Below, piece after piece: positions 50,345 to 60,980 of a stretch of DNA of 64,000 nt (its first letter is position 1; each line of letters opens with the position of its first letter). Both the position numbers and the translations under genes were made by a program. A model generated the notes under the pieces. It did no database searches. It saw only the letters and a program-made list of their open reading frames with translations, and had not been told where the DNA came from. Source of the DNA: Nyssa sinensis (Eukaryota; Streptophyta; Magnoliopsida; Cornales; Nyssaceae); NCBI GenBank assembly GCA_008638375.1, contig CM018051.1, positions 27,401,344 through 27,465,343 of the forward strand. Reading direction: 5' to 3'.

Positions 50345-50814
50345 ATATATCACACCCACAACCGTACCATGTATACATTTTATTTATTTATTTTTTTTTT
50401 TTTTTTTTCTATATTCAAGCATTTTATGTATATAATTATACATATGTGGTACATAGCCACCTTATCTCTCTCAAATCCATGTCTCCTCCTATATATTTAT
50501 ATATATATATGCGTGTGATATTTAATTTACATATTACACAACACACACACACGGCTGATCTTTATATTTATATATATATACATATATATATATATTTAAT
50601 TAGTGTTTAATTAATTAATAAATTGGTTATTCAACTAATCATTTATCATTATATTTTATATTAATTTTTAACTAATACTTAATTCCTCATATTAATAAAT
50701 TAATTACCTTAAATTAATTTATTATATTCTTATGGGAACAATATTTACATTCATCTTTTTATAACTTCGAAATGCGTGTCATATGACCCGGTATTTTTGG
50801 GTCGGGGTATTACA
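46351..50814 (-). mobile_element. LARD-like element, right copy of LTR (its 5' LTR)
   Basis: Virtually identical to 40479-44963. The CT run at 50033-50066 and the TA runs at 50300-50350 and 50568-50595 differ in length, which accounts for the 21-bp size difference. As the 5' LTR it should hold the promoter; I could not place a convincing TATA box because the region is full of TATATA runs. Confidence 0.95.
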
Positions 50815-50819
50815 CTACA

Positions 50820-50885
50820 TAAATTGCATTTTCAACTTATACGATCAAACCTCGTCTCTTCAGAGCCATCGAGTTTGCGGGAAAT
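50820..50885 (+). pseudogene. C-terminal end of the split copia pol
   Basis: KLHFQLIRSNLVSSEPSSLR is the usual end of copia RNase H/pol. It joins DIFTK at 40450-40466 once the LARD-like element and one CTACA are removed, apart from a one-base insertion that shifts the frame. Confidence 0.8.
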
Positions 50886-51228
50886 TGTTAAACCATCTTG
50901 ACCTAATCTTTATTGTGTACATTATTATAGGTTTTTCTTTATGATTAAGTTATGTAATTTCTATCTCGACTTAATCTTTATTGTGTAAATTATTTTAGAT
51001 TTTTTTTTTAGACTTAAGTTATGTAATTTCCTAAAATGCTTCTTTTGTACATGTATATATTTTCCTTTAATTGAGAGAAGAATATACCAAAAAAAAAAAA
51101 AATCTCACAATAAAAGGGGATAACAATGCTGAGAATTTTGTAACTAATGGGAGTTAGTCTCTATCACGACTTCACTCTGCACGTTTCTCGTTTCAAGGGT
51201 AAGAGGTGGTCGTAGTCAACTATGAAAT

Positions 51229-51262
<34 letters not shown>

Positions 51263-51853
51263 TCTCTCTAAACATAACAAAAATCATGCAAAAATATTCG
51301 TCTCTTGATAGAGAGGGTGATACAAAATCATTGTTTGTCGAATTAGATGCCATGCAACCTTAATTTCAAAGTTCACCCTTTAAGTCACACATGAATTCTT
51401 TAACTGCCCAAATTTGACAATAGATATGTGGATGTGGGTGTATTTGGCAGTGGTGTAGGACAAATTTGGCATCCTAAAAATATGAAAAGTTGTTTTAAAG
51501 TTGTATTAGGATTGTTTAGTTTTTTATTTTAATTTATTCATAATTTCTCTAGTTTCTTAGTTTTATTAGGATTAATATAAAAAATATAAGAATTAGTAGT
51601 TTTCTATTTGAATTACTAGTCTTTATTGTAGTAAGATTAGTATAAAATAGGAGTTTTAATTTTCTAGTCAAATTAGTAGTGTTTTAACACTATAAATATG
51701 ATGTATGTCTTTATTAAACTTTTTTTTATCAATATTAATTCAATTACGAATTTTAAAAAATTATTTCTCTTGTTTGGGTGAGGAGTTCTCATGTTACTTG
51801 TTCTATAAAAAACTCGACGTATTCAATTCTCTTATTACGTTTTTCGTTCTGCA
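50886..51853 (+). mobile_element. Probable copia 3' LTR, low confidence in edges
   Basis: It starts TGTTAAACCATCTTGACC directly after the copia pol end. Repeated TTAGTTTTATTAGGATTA-like lines and TATAAATATGATG at about 51693 fit a copia U3/R, and TTCGTTCTGCA at 51853 is a plausible LTR end. A 31-base poly-C tract interrupts it. No partner LTR is visible. Confidence 0.45.
51230..51260. repeat. 31-base poly-C tract
   Basis: Thirty-one consecutive C residues followed by (TC)4. Its length is likely unreliable in any assembly. Confidence 0.9.
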
Positions 51854-52074
51854 TCATGCAGAGCATCATGAAGTGAATTATGTACAAAGCAATCATATGT
51901 TGATCAATAATTTTGCACTTAGTCATCAAGTAACAAATACGATATAATAAAAGAGGTCTTTATTTTAAAATATAATGTCATCAACAACCCAAACCAAAAC
52001 TCAAACCCAAATCATGGACGTACGTGTGATGATGAGCAACAGCTGACTTTATTTATTTTAGCAAAATATCATTA

Positions 52075-53618
52075 CTATTTATAGGAATTATATAAAGCTG
52101 GCATTAGAGGCGATTGGCACGCTGCAACACTCCACGGAAAGCTGATTTCAAGGGATGGACACGAAATGTTCAGCACTCCTCTAGGAAGAAGCATATGAAT
52201 GCTTTGATTGTACGATTCTTGATGATCGAGTGGATCCGCATCTGCCTCCGCCACCCGAGGCCTCTTCTTTGGGGGGGCTCGAATTCCTTCTTCACAGTAC
52301 CTCCTTCTATCAACTTCTGAATCAGATTCAAAATCCTTGACATTTAACTCCGACTCTTCACAAAGCGAAGGTAGTGATATAGGAGAGAGAGGCTTCGCAA
52401 CATTTGCCCGATTTTTATAGTCCTCCATAATTCTCTCTAGGTATCTTCCTTGGACTTCAATTTTAAGCTTCAAGCTCTTTTGAACCTTTTGAAAAATAAA
52501 AAATAAATGCTCAAATACTCTGCATTTTCCCATGTCATTCTCTTGGTAAATAATCAGTGAAAAAGAAGAGAGGCTGACTTTCTGTATATATATAGTTTCG
52601 GACTGTGTAAAAGTGTTACCTCAAGTTGATCACTCAATCGTCTTTGGGCTTCCATTTGCATTTGTAATGCTTCACTGAGTTGAGCACCTCTAAAAACATT
52701 ACAAACGAACCAATATTCATAATAGGCACAATTTACAAGAAGCAACTTTTTAAAGCAAAAAACTTACGATGTTGTGCTGAAGTTGGGAAGTATTTCTGAA
52801 ATGCGTCTCCTCTCAAACCTGCAACCTGCACGTACAATATAGATTAATAACACATATTGAATCAATTAACTGCTATCAAATGGTGTGAATATACAAGTTG
52901 TTGAGTATGAGAGAGCTCCAAACTTACGGCTGGAAGATTCTGGAATAAATTTTGAAATCCTGTATTTCTTAAAAAAAAAAACAAAAAAAATTTTGTGTTA
53001 ATTTGGTTATCGCAACGTTTATTTCTTTTTTGTCCAAACAAAATGCTTTGAAGTGAATATAAATGCATGAATATATCTTATAGAGGAGAGAACAAATTAA
53101 ACTTGGCTAATTACGGCCCAAAAGTTAGGACAGCTCTCTGACTTCATGTCCATGCACTAAAGAGCATAGTGATGCCTATTCGATTTAAATAAACATATTT
53201 CTTTTTAATAAAAAATATTAAAACAAAGTTTATATGAGAGAGAACCTGCAAATGGCTTTTCACATGGTAGATGGTTAGTCCAGGAATGCCCATAGCCTTT
53301 AAAATGCCCTTTGGTGTTGCGCCTGCAAGTGGATGCGCATAGACATCAAACAACAAAGATCACAAACTGTTAAGTTGACTCACAAAAAATGAACATAATT
53401 AATTTATTAAAATCAGTGAACAAGCCATGCAATCCAATGCATGAACGTAAATTCATGACTTTGGACTTACAATCGGGACCTCCAAGGTGATTAACTGCCT
53501 TCTCAAACAGATCATGTAGTTCTCGAGTCCAACGCAGCCGCTCTTTCCCTGAGTCTGAGCCATCAGAACGACAAGAACCCATACCAGAGCTAATCAACTG
53601 AGCAACCCTCCCGGGCAT
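52075..53618 (-). CDS. MYB-CC (PHR1-like) transcription factor, six exons
   Basis: Exons by GT/AG sites and phase: 53471-53618, 53246-53322, 52928-52967, 52768-52825, 52620-52689, 52075-52485. Together they total 804 nt, or 267 aa plus TAG. Residues 25-80 are the single SHLQKYR-type MYB repeat (RLRWTRELHDLFEKAV; GLTIYHVKSHLQKYR) that binds P1BS-like DNA sites in this family. Residues 109-157 are the MYB-CC coiled coil for dimerisation, with LSDQLE at 126-131 where most members have LHEQLE. An acidic stretch and a KKRPR basic patch follow. For exon 4, only the first of two adjacent AG acceptors (GTGCAG before GTTGCAGG) keeps frame. The start chosen is the first ATG; the frame stays open 20 codons upstream. 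Family members act in phosphate-starvation and related responses in the nucleus. Which paralogue this is cannot be said. Confidence 0.9.
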
Positions 53619-54405
53619 TGCTAAAGCAATGACCCAGTTGGGAGGGTTATAGAAACAACAACAGCTGTCACCAAGAAAAACTAATTATGCAGGCGATGGG
53701 CACTAAGGTAGGATGCATGGTAGGTGGAAGATGCTACAAAATGTCTCTGATTTTTAAAACAAACAAAGCAAACAGAGTCCAAAACTTCTCAAACTCAAGA
53801 CACTTTCTCTAGTTTAAATCAGTAGGCGAAGAAATCTAAGATTACGACCCAAAAGGATCTAACGAGTAGAGCAGAACTGTACAAGTGCCAATCCAAATAA
53901 ATTACATGACCCAATCACCCAAAGTCAACCTTAGTCATCCAGAGCTTAGGATTTAGGGGGTAAATGGTCTATTCCAGGCCAAAACCACCCATAACATTTT
54001 GGGTTCTTACGCCTTATTAAACCCACCATAATATTTGGGCCAACGCGTAATAAGATCATCATATCATATCATTACACACACGTTAATAGAATGATATGGT
54101 CATTATGGTATTTATATTTAAATGGGTAAAAGAACTTGCAATGCAGGGCTAAATGATGAAAAAGAACTACGGCATGAAAAGTGTCACGTACAATAAATTA
54201 AGCGATTCTTATATTTAACTAAACACTGGAATAAGGATTCAACTCGTAAGAAGCCAAATTTCAACCCCTATAAAAGCATCTCTATTATAAACAAACATCA
54301 CAATGACAAACCCATTACATTACTTTTTTAACTACTATTGCTATACTACTTTTGTCAGCCACCAAATGAACGATGTTAATTCCCCCTTGTTGGTTTTACT
54401 GACTA
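53619..54405. other. Intergenic: MYB-CC 5' flank and Alfin-like 3' flank
   Basis: The two genes are in the same orientation. About 790 bp separate the MYB start codon from the Alfin-like stop, so the promoter of the MYB gene and the 3' UTR of the upstream gene must share this space. I see no transposon in it. TATAAAAG at 54270 is on the plus strand and faces away from the MYB gene. Confidence 0.6.
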
Positions 54406-55116
54406 TTACTGCCTACCCCTCTTCATGCTGCAAGATGGGCATTTGTATTGCTTTATATTCTCAGCCTTGGCAGGTGTTATCTTCACACACTTTCCGTGGA
54501 ACCACCTCTCACAGACGTCACAGCCAATCCAAAACTCATCTGCATTGTAATTTCCGCCACAGCTCCCGCATAGGGTTTCACTGTGTTCATCTTCATCCTC
54601 GTAACTTTCATCGGCCAACTTAGGGTTGCTTTTCACCTGTCCATCACTTGATCTCTACAGAAAAGATGGATGCAAGTCAACAACAGAGATTTGATTTTTT
54701 TTTTTTCAAAAAAAGATTTAAGAAAAAATGCTGGATAAATGGAAGGAAAAAAAAATTTACTTTATTCCTTGGGGGAAAGCAAATTGTCAGGAATCAGGCT
54801 CTCTGCAAGCCTTGTTCATATCATACTATGTGTCATTTTAATAACATGATTAACATTATCATCATTGTCACTAACAGGACCTTTCTACTACCCGTTTCCA
54901 ACTTTAGTTTGTGTCTGGACAAATAGAATCCTCGAAGAAAAAAAAGAAAAAAGAGAATGAGAGGATAATTTAAATCAAGTTTGATCTATCTTTACCTTTG
55001 TACTGCCCTGAGATTTGCTGACATTATATGCACTAGGTTTGTCTTTTACAGGCTTCCTCTCTGTTATGACTTCAAAGACAGTGGGCAGATCATTCATCAA
55101 GCTAAATAGATGCTTC
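54406..55116 (-). CDS. Alfin-like PHD-finger protein, last two exons (5' part absent)
   Basis: Exon 54996-55116 encodes [20 protein letters not shown], the end of the Alfin (DUF3594) domain. Exon 54406-54654 encodes [20 protein letters not shown], then the C4HC3 PHD finger ([20 protein letters not shown], then HGKC, then CPSC) and ends MKRGRQ-stop. The intron 54655-54995 has GTAAAG and TAG ends and is in phase 0. Alfin-like proteins are plant nuclear readers of H3K4me3. Typical length is about 250 aa, and the missing part is the first 120-130 residues. The 5' exon edge (AG|G AAG) matches the usual ADR/K junction of the family. Upstream exons are not found between 55117 and 64000. The gene may have a giant transposon-filled intron or be truncated. 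Confidence 0.88.
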
Positions 55117-55729
55117 CTGTCCAGATAAAACAACATCAACAACTTTTGAACTAAAGCCTAACTTGATATAATGCTACATGATATATAAACAACCCCACCC
55201 AACCATGGCCACCAAACAAAACACAAAAAGAACCAGCACCGGCACTGGCACCGGCACCAGCAGCATAGCATGTAAGATGGAAAAAAAAAAGAAAAGATTC
55301 TCCTTGGCCAAACAAGAGATGTAAAGAAGATGACCTCAAGGGGTGTTGTGACTCCTCACTATAAGTGCTTAAGGTCAGGACCACTACTCAACTGATGGCA
55401 ATAAAAATACCCAGTCAACCACACAAGGTTCCTGGGGTTCCAGAAAAAATCTAATATATGTCCAGGATAAGGGGGAGCAGTAAAGAGAAAACCTATTTCA
55501 CTTGTTCATTTCTTCAATCAAATCTCACATGCATGTGTGTTTATATATAAAAGTGTGTGTGTGTGTGTGTGTGTGTGTGTTGTCCTTGGTGCATTTTAAT
55601 CGGCAGAATACTACCATCAGTCGATCAATAAAGTTGATGATGTTCCACTAAGCAGGGAAGTTAACTTATAAATGTTAAATTAATTAAGTGGATATCCAAA
55701 AGTGACCCTTCCTGAAGGTACATGGTTAA
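55117..55729. other. Alfin-like upstream intron or flank, with (GT)n run
   Basis: No exon of the Alfin domain is recognised here. A (GT)n microsatellite lies at 55552-55580. The 77-codon minus frame at 55151-55384 has no recognisable feature. If the gene is intact, this is intron. Confidence 0.5.
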
Positions 55730-55737
55730 GCTAAAAC

Positions 55738-56114
55738 CTAAGAAGCACAGACACTCTATTTTGACTCACGTGTCCGTGTCGGACACCGACACTCTCGAAC
55801 ACTTTCCGGACACGTGTCCGGACACTTGAATCATGAATGTTGATGCTTAAATGAAGAAATTCTTTAATTTTTATTTAATGGCTTTATTATTTTAATATCT
55901 TAATAATATTTTTAAAATTTATGTGTTTTTATGCCAAGTTTAATTGACATAACATTAGGTTTTTATTATATAGTCATATAAAAATATAAAAACTTATATA
56001 TATTCAACATGTCCCTAACGTGTCTGTGTCCTACTTTTTTGAGAAATAACGTGTGCGAGTTCGTATCGTGTCGTATTCGTGTCCTGTATCTATATCCGTA
56101 TCCGTGCTTCTTAG
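55738..56114. mobile_element. hAT-type MITE with imperfect 8-bp TSD
   Basis: 377 bp. The terminal inverted repeats begin CTAAGAAGCAC on both sides. They are flanked by GCTAAAAC (55730-55737) and GTTAAAAC (56115-56122), an 8-bp duplication with one transition. Subterminal regions are dense in GGACACGTGTCCGGACAC-like and GTGTC motifs. It has no coding capacity. It shares its TIR with the hAT element at 60989. Confidence 0.88.
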
Positions 56115-56122
56115 GTTAAAAC

Positions 56123-56600
56123 CATGAAGAAAAAATCTGCAGTCCCAAGTACATGGAGCATCCTCTTTAGCTTTCCTATTATCCTTTTGGCTCCATTAGC
56201 TTCAATCAGATCACCCCGTACCAACGCACTAGTTGCACTATGTTGCACATGGCCAAATCATCTCAAATGATTTTCCCTCATTTTATCTTCAACAAGTGCC
56301 ACTTTTAATTTCCTTAGATGCACTCCTTTCTTGTTGCAATGCCATTCATCCATCTAAACACCCTCATTGCAGCTACATCATTTTTTAAACATGTTTCTTA
56401 ACTACCTAACATTTTATACCATAAAACAAAGCTGTCCTTGTAGCTCTCTAATATAATTTTTCTCTCAACTTGGCAAGAATCTTACTACCATATAACACTC
56501 TAAAAGCACATCTCTATTTAACCATCCTCCTCTAATCCTATAGGCAACACCCTCAATCTCCACTTCCTTACTGAGACTGACACAATAAATAACTTCTATA
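56123..56600 (-). pseudogene. LINE reverse-transcriptase C-terminal remnant
   Basis: The minus strand reads VEIEGVAYRIRGGWLNRDVL near 56570-56515, ending VALVEDKMRENHLR then FGHVQHSATSALVRGDLIE at 56300-56180. This is the pattern (IRGGW, MRMLRWM, DKMRENRLRWFGHV) found at the end of a widespread plant LINE RT family. Frameshifts and stops are present. Its right end is lost. Confidence 0.65.
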
Positions 56601-56639
56601 AATATCGTACTAAAAGATTGATAAAGGCTCTTTGCGAGT

Positions 56640-57960
56640 TCTAGGGGGTTGAGGTAGGGTGACCACCCTCTTTCTCGTCTTTTATTTACATTGATGATGG
56701 AAGTGTTGAGCTGAATGATTGATAAGTCTGTGGCAGGTGGTTTCTGAGCAGTTGGAGTTTAGTAGTTGGAAGGGAAGCTCGATCTCTATATCTCATATTC
56801 ATTTTATAGATGATACTACTTTATTTTGTGGGCAGTGGAAAATCAATTTAAATATCTGAGATGTATTCTTATGTGCTTTGAAGCGGTGTTTGGATTGTGT
56901 GTTGATTTGGCCAAGTCTAAGATTACTTTGGTGGATAAGGTGCCGAATATAAATGCTTTGGTTGGCAATCTAGGATGCAGTGTTGGAGCTCTTCCAATAT
57001 CTTATTTGGGTTTACCTTTGAGTGCTCCTTTCAAGGTAATATCAGTGTAGAATTCAATTGAAAAAAGGTTCAAACAAAGACTGGCTGGGTAGAAGAGGCA
57101 GTATCTATCAAAGGGAATAAGGTTAACTCTCTTCAAGAATATCCTTTCAAGCCTTCCCATTTAATTTATGTTTATCTTTCGTATTCCTACTTGGGCTAAT
57201 AGATTGGAGAAACTAGAGAGGGATTCTTTATGGGGAGGCTAGGGAATGAGTTCAAGTATCATCTTGTGATGTGGAAAACAGTTTGTTCTCCTACATGTAT
57301 AGAGGGACCAGGGATACAATCTCATATAATGTTTAATCAAGCTTTATTGGGAAAATGGCTTTGGAAGTTTGGAGTGGAGTCTGATTGGTTTCGAAGGGAG
57401 GTTGTGGATGGTAAATATGGGGAGAACCCTAAGGGGCACGGACTCAGTAGAAGTTGGATATTTTTGTGTTAGTTATGGAAGAGAATTAGAAATGGTTGGA
57501 GTTAGTTTTCAAATTTTCTCAGTTATGTGGTGAGAAATGGCAACCGTGTTCAATTCTGCCATGATATTTGGTATGATAAATGTCCTCTGAAATATTGGTT
57601 CCTCAATCTGTTCAGGATTGCTTCAGATAAAAGAGCACCAGTTGCAGATTATGTCCAGTAAAGGGGATCATTTCAGAGACTCGTTTTCTTTGCAGCATTT
57701 TAGGATATGAGCTGGAATTGGTACTCTTTAATGGAGACTTTACTCTTCTTGTTTGGATGTTAGTAGAGAGGATGCTATTAGGTGGATTCCAGATTCTTAG
57801 GGAAGGTTTGGAATTCTTTAGTTTATAGAAATCTCAGTGGGGATGAGGGAAATGGGTTCCCTCGGAGAAGCATTTGAAAAGTTAATGTTCCTTCGAAGGT
57901 CTCTTTTTTTTGCTTGAACAAAAACTTTGGAGACCATTCTCACTTTCAAAAATTTGGAAG
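56640..57960 (+). pseudogene. L1-type LINE RT and C-terminal remnant
   Basis: ISISHIHFIDDTTLFC at 56785-56830 carries the RT active-site aspartates. It is followed by CFEAVFGLCVDLAKSKITLV and ALPISYLGLPLSAPFK (56870-57040), then LAG, KRQYLSKGIRLTLFKNILSS, RLEKLERDSLWGG, and ALLGKWLWKFGVESDWFRRE at 57340-57400. This is the order of plant L1 ORF2 (RVT_1 then the zf-RVT region). Frame changes occur at about 57055, 57230 and 57470. No endonuclease domain or poly-A tail is present. It ends against the LTR at 57961. Confidence 0.85.
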
Positions 57961-58567
57961 TGTGGACAGCTAGTATGCCGTGGAGGTTAGGAGGATTAGA
58001 GATGTGAGTTGTGGGGATGAGTGCAACTTGCACGTCAAATGCCAGGTGGAACTTCAAGCGAGATGGAAGGGTCGAGGTAAGGCAATCCAAAACCTTTCAA
58101 CAGGGACTTCCAAGAAGATGGGGCGAGACCTTTGCTAACCTTCACGGGATTCCAAGCACCTAGGATCTAATTGACATGAGATTCTAGATACCACGGATCG
58201 AGACAGCGAAGGTAGTCAAGGTCAATCCTCTTCATTGATTGATTGTTTCTACCACTTTCTACTGTGGTAGTTGTGTATTTACAGTGCTAGGTCACGTGTC
58301 AATTCCTGGTGGGCCCACATGAGCTCCTAGGAATTGACAGGTGTCCTACTAGAGTCCAAAATAGGAGTTAGTTTTAATGCAATCCCTTTGGTTCTAGAAG
58401 GTCTAGACAGCCCCACGCGTAGAGCATGTGAAGCTACCTAGAGTGCCCGTTACCATATCCGCCAAGCCACTAGACCTTGAATATCTCGTATTGTGAGGGA
58501 GCATAGCATGAAGCTTACACTATGTCCGCATGCTAGACTCTCAAGAGTCTCCCCAGACCTGCCCCCA
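57961..58567 (-). mobile_element. 3' LTR of the Tat-type element
   Basis: On the plus strand it reads TGTGGACAGCTAGTATG to CCAGACCTGCCCCCA, 607 bp. It abuts the LINE remnant on its left. Confidence 0.8.
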
Positions 58568-58569
58568 AG

Positions 58570-60115
58570 TCCTTAGGGCATCCTTGTGAAGGAGGAGCAC
58601 GAACAACGAACAACTGTGGATCTTCCTGTATCAGGGACTTATCTATGATTTGAACATCCCCTTTCTTTAGCCTTTCTTCAAATACAGCCTGAGCATCCAA
58701 CAGTCCTTAAGGGCGTGGCTTAAGGTCTAGTGGTAATTGCAATATGCGTCGCTTTGATTTTCCTTGATGGTTGGAGGCTTTCATGGAGTTGGGAGTTGAA
58801 TGTTGTTGTCTTGAACCCAGGATTTAAGTAGCGCACAAACTTCCTTGAGCTCACAAGGGAACTCAGACGGGGGAGTTCCATACATCTTCTTGCTATTGTT
58901 TCTTTCTAGGGTGTCTTCCACATCCATTGCTGAGGGGCCCCTTCGATATCCCATAGTTGTGAGGGCTACCCTAGGAGTCTCCTTTACCTCTCCAAAGGTG
59001 TCCTAGACACGCTGTACCGATTCGGTTAGTCGCGAGAAGGTCTCTATTTCTATATTTACTAGATGAACTTTGTCTTCTTGGGACATGCCATCAATGCACA
59101 TTTTTACGAGCTCAGTCTCACTCATTTGTTCGTAGAAGTCCAAAGCCATTTCTCATAATCTTTTGACATAGTTCAAGAGAGACTCTTGGACGAGTTGGGT
59201 CACTTTGGAGAGTGACAACGAGCTGGTCCTCCACTTGAAAGAACTTGGCGTGGAACTTATGGACCATATCCACCCAATATAGAACAGAATTTTATGAAAG
59301 TCCTAGGTACCAATTATAGGCCCTATCTATTAGAGATTTAGAGAATTCCCTGAGTCTCAAATTGTGATCATTTCCATAATGATTTAAACTTTCCACAAAG
59401 CGGTGGACATGTTCATATAAGTTTCCATTTTTCCATCGTAACGAGTGAACTTGGGCGGAGTGTAACATTCGGGATAAGGAAGCACGGCAATCTCTTGAGG
59501 GTACGGGGGAGCAAACTTAGAGGACGGCAACCTTTAACTTTCATGTTGTAATAGAGCGTGAACTTCCTTCTGCACATCTTCAAGAGTGAGTTGGGCAGTC
59601 ACGAATGATGGTGTCTCCTTGGGGACCAGCCAAGTTGGCAGAAGTGCAACGTGTGGAAGAGGAGCCATATAGGCGACATTTGAAGCCATCCTTGTAGGAG
59701 TGACCCCTCTTGAAGTCTCAAGAACGAGGGTAGGCTCCCTTGTGTTGCTAGGCCCCGAATGATTGGACATGTTCTTATTCTGACTTGCTTCATTCAGTTG
59801 GGATGAAGAGGAAGGAGCAGTTGAGGGATTTTGCTCCCCAAGGTTCGTAGTTGCTGCAAGTGCTGCCACAAGAACAACCTGGAGGGTTGGCCCCATGTGC
59901 TGATTTCTTGACACTGCGACGAGAGTTTGTTGGATGGCTCTAAGGGCGGCGAGGATCTAAAGTTGAACGGAGCCGTCATGCCAACCGACATCGTGGGGGC
60001 TTGCTCCTTAGATATAGGAAGAGGTACAAGGTCTGGAACTCGCTCCTCTTCCTCTGAAGGTTCCCCTGTTAGTGTCCCCCTTCTAAGGATCGCAGGCATC
60101 TTTAGCGAAGTGCAC
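58570..60115 (-). pseudogene. Gag of the Tat-type element
   Basis: From N to C on the minus strand: FVTAQLTLEDVQKEVHALLQ (59600-59540), PYPECYTPPKFTRYDGKMET (about 59480-59420), VTQLVQESLLNYVKRL, EMALDFYEQMSETELVKMCI and LVNIEIETFSRLTESVQRVW (59200-59000), then a zinc box of CxxHx4Hx4C form (YCNYH, TLSHALKDC) at about 58745-58700. That box is characteristic of Tat-clade gag. At least two frame changes and several stops are present. The 3' end carries no protease or polymerase before the LTR. The upstream leader encodes RRGTLTGEPSEEEERVPDLV. Confidence 0.78.
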
Positions 60116-60136
60116 TCCACAACAGGGTCGCCAAAA

Positions 60137-60754
60137 TGTGGAGGGCTAGTATGTCGTGGAGGTTAAGTGGATTAGAGATGTGAGTTGTGGGGATGAGTGA
60201 AACTTGCGCGTCAGATGCCAGGTGGAACTTCAGAGCGAGATAGAAGGGTCAAGGTAAGGCGATCCAGAACCTTTCAAGAGGGACTTCCAAGAAGATAGTG
60301 CGAGACCTTTGCTAACCTTCACGGTATTCCCAGTACCTAGGATTTGATTGACACGAGATTCTAGATACCAGGGATCAAGACAGCGAAGGTGGTCAAGGTC
60401 AATCCTCTTTATTGATCTATTGATTGATATCTACCACTTTCTGCTATGGTAGATGTGTATTTATAGTGCTAGGTCACGGACTCACGTGTCAATTCTTGGA
60501 GGGCTCATGTGAGATCCTAGGAATTGAGAAGTGTCCTGCTTGGGTCCAAAATAGGAGTTAGTTTTAATGAAATCCCTTTGGTTTTAGAAGGTCTAGACAA
60601 TCCCACACACAGAGCGCGTGAAGCTGTCAAGAGTGCTCGTTACCAAATCCGCCAAGCCACAAATTGAATATCCCGTATTGTGACGGAGCATAACGTGAAG
60701 GTTGCATTATGTGCGCGTGCTAGACTCTCAAGGGTCTCCCCAGACCTACCCCCA
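60137..60754 (-). mobile_element. 5' LTR of the Tat-type element
   Basis: On the plus strand it reads TGTGGAGGGCTAGTATG to CCAGACCTACCCCCA, 618 bp. It aligns with 57961-58567 over its whole length, with a few short indels. Confidence 0.8.
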
Positions 60755-60980
60755 ATCATAGTTTTTAGTATCTTACGATACATGATACATATCTTACAAT
60801 ACGTTTCGATATGAACATAAAACGATACGTATCTTATACTTGTATCTTTTTGCACCATATCATACGATACGCAATATGTATCTTATGATACATTTCAATA
60901 CACATGATACACGAGATATAGAAATCAGGCTAAACAGCATACATTTCGATACACACGATAAACGAGATATGAAAATCAGG
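60755..60980. repeat. GATACGTATC-rich block
   Basis: Many overlapping GATAC and GTATC words in both orientations (TCTTACGATACATGATAC, AAAACGATACGTATCTTA). A 50-bp piece is duplicated (TTTCGATACACACGATAAAC against TTTCAATACACATGATACAC). It is probably a small degenerate mobile element; no ends could be fixed. Confidence 0.5.

Larger units (their letters stand above)
40479..50814 (-). mobile_element. Complete LARD-like LTR retrotransposon, TSD CTACA
   Basis: 10,336 bp in minus orientation. It has two LTRs of 4,485 and 4,464 bp (40479-44963 and 46351-50814), a tRNA-Met binding site, a polypurine tract, and CTACA on both sides (40474-40478, 50815-50819). By eye I found only three substitutions between the LTRs, at 41261/47132, at 41294/47165 and near 42570/48440 (all C/T), plus length changes in simple repeats. 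It is therefore a recent insertion. The internal region is only 1,387 bp, has no gag or pol, and consists mainly of a tandem array. It must have been moved by another element's proteins. The very long LTRs and non-coding core fit the LARD class; the internal part is shorter than in described LARDs. Confidence 0.93.
57961..60754 (-). mobile_element. Compact gag-only LTR element of Tat type (TR-GAG-like)
   Basis: Two similar LTRs (57961-58567 and 60137-60754) flank a 1,569-bp internal region in minus orientation, 2.8 kb in all. The PBS TTTTGGCGACCCTGTTGTGG on the minus strand is directly inside the right LTR; this differs from the tRNA-Met sites elsewhere in the window and is Tat-like. Only gag is encoded. 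The LTRs differ by tens of substitutions, so it is much older than the LARD-like element. No matching 5-bp flanks were found (GGAAG and ATCAT). Confidence 0.8.

Noticed and set aside
54268..54623. TATAAAAG followed by a 106-codon plus-strand frame
   Set aside because: The frame is the reverse shadow of the PHD exon, which is clearly coding on the minus strand.
57956..60759. Target-site duplication for the Tat-type element
   Set aside because: The flanks GGAAG and ATCAT differ; the sides probably changed after insertion.
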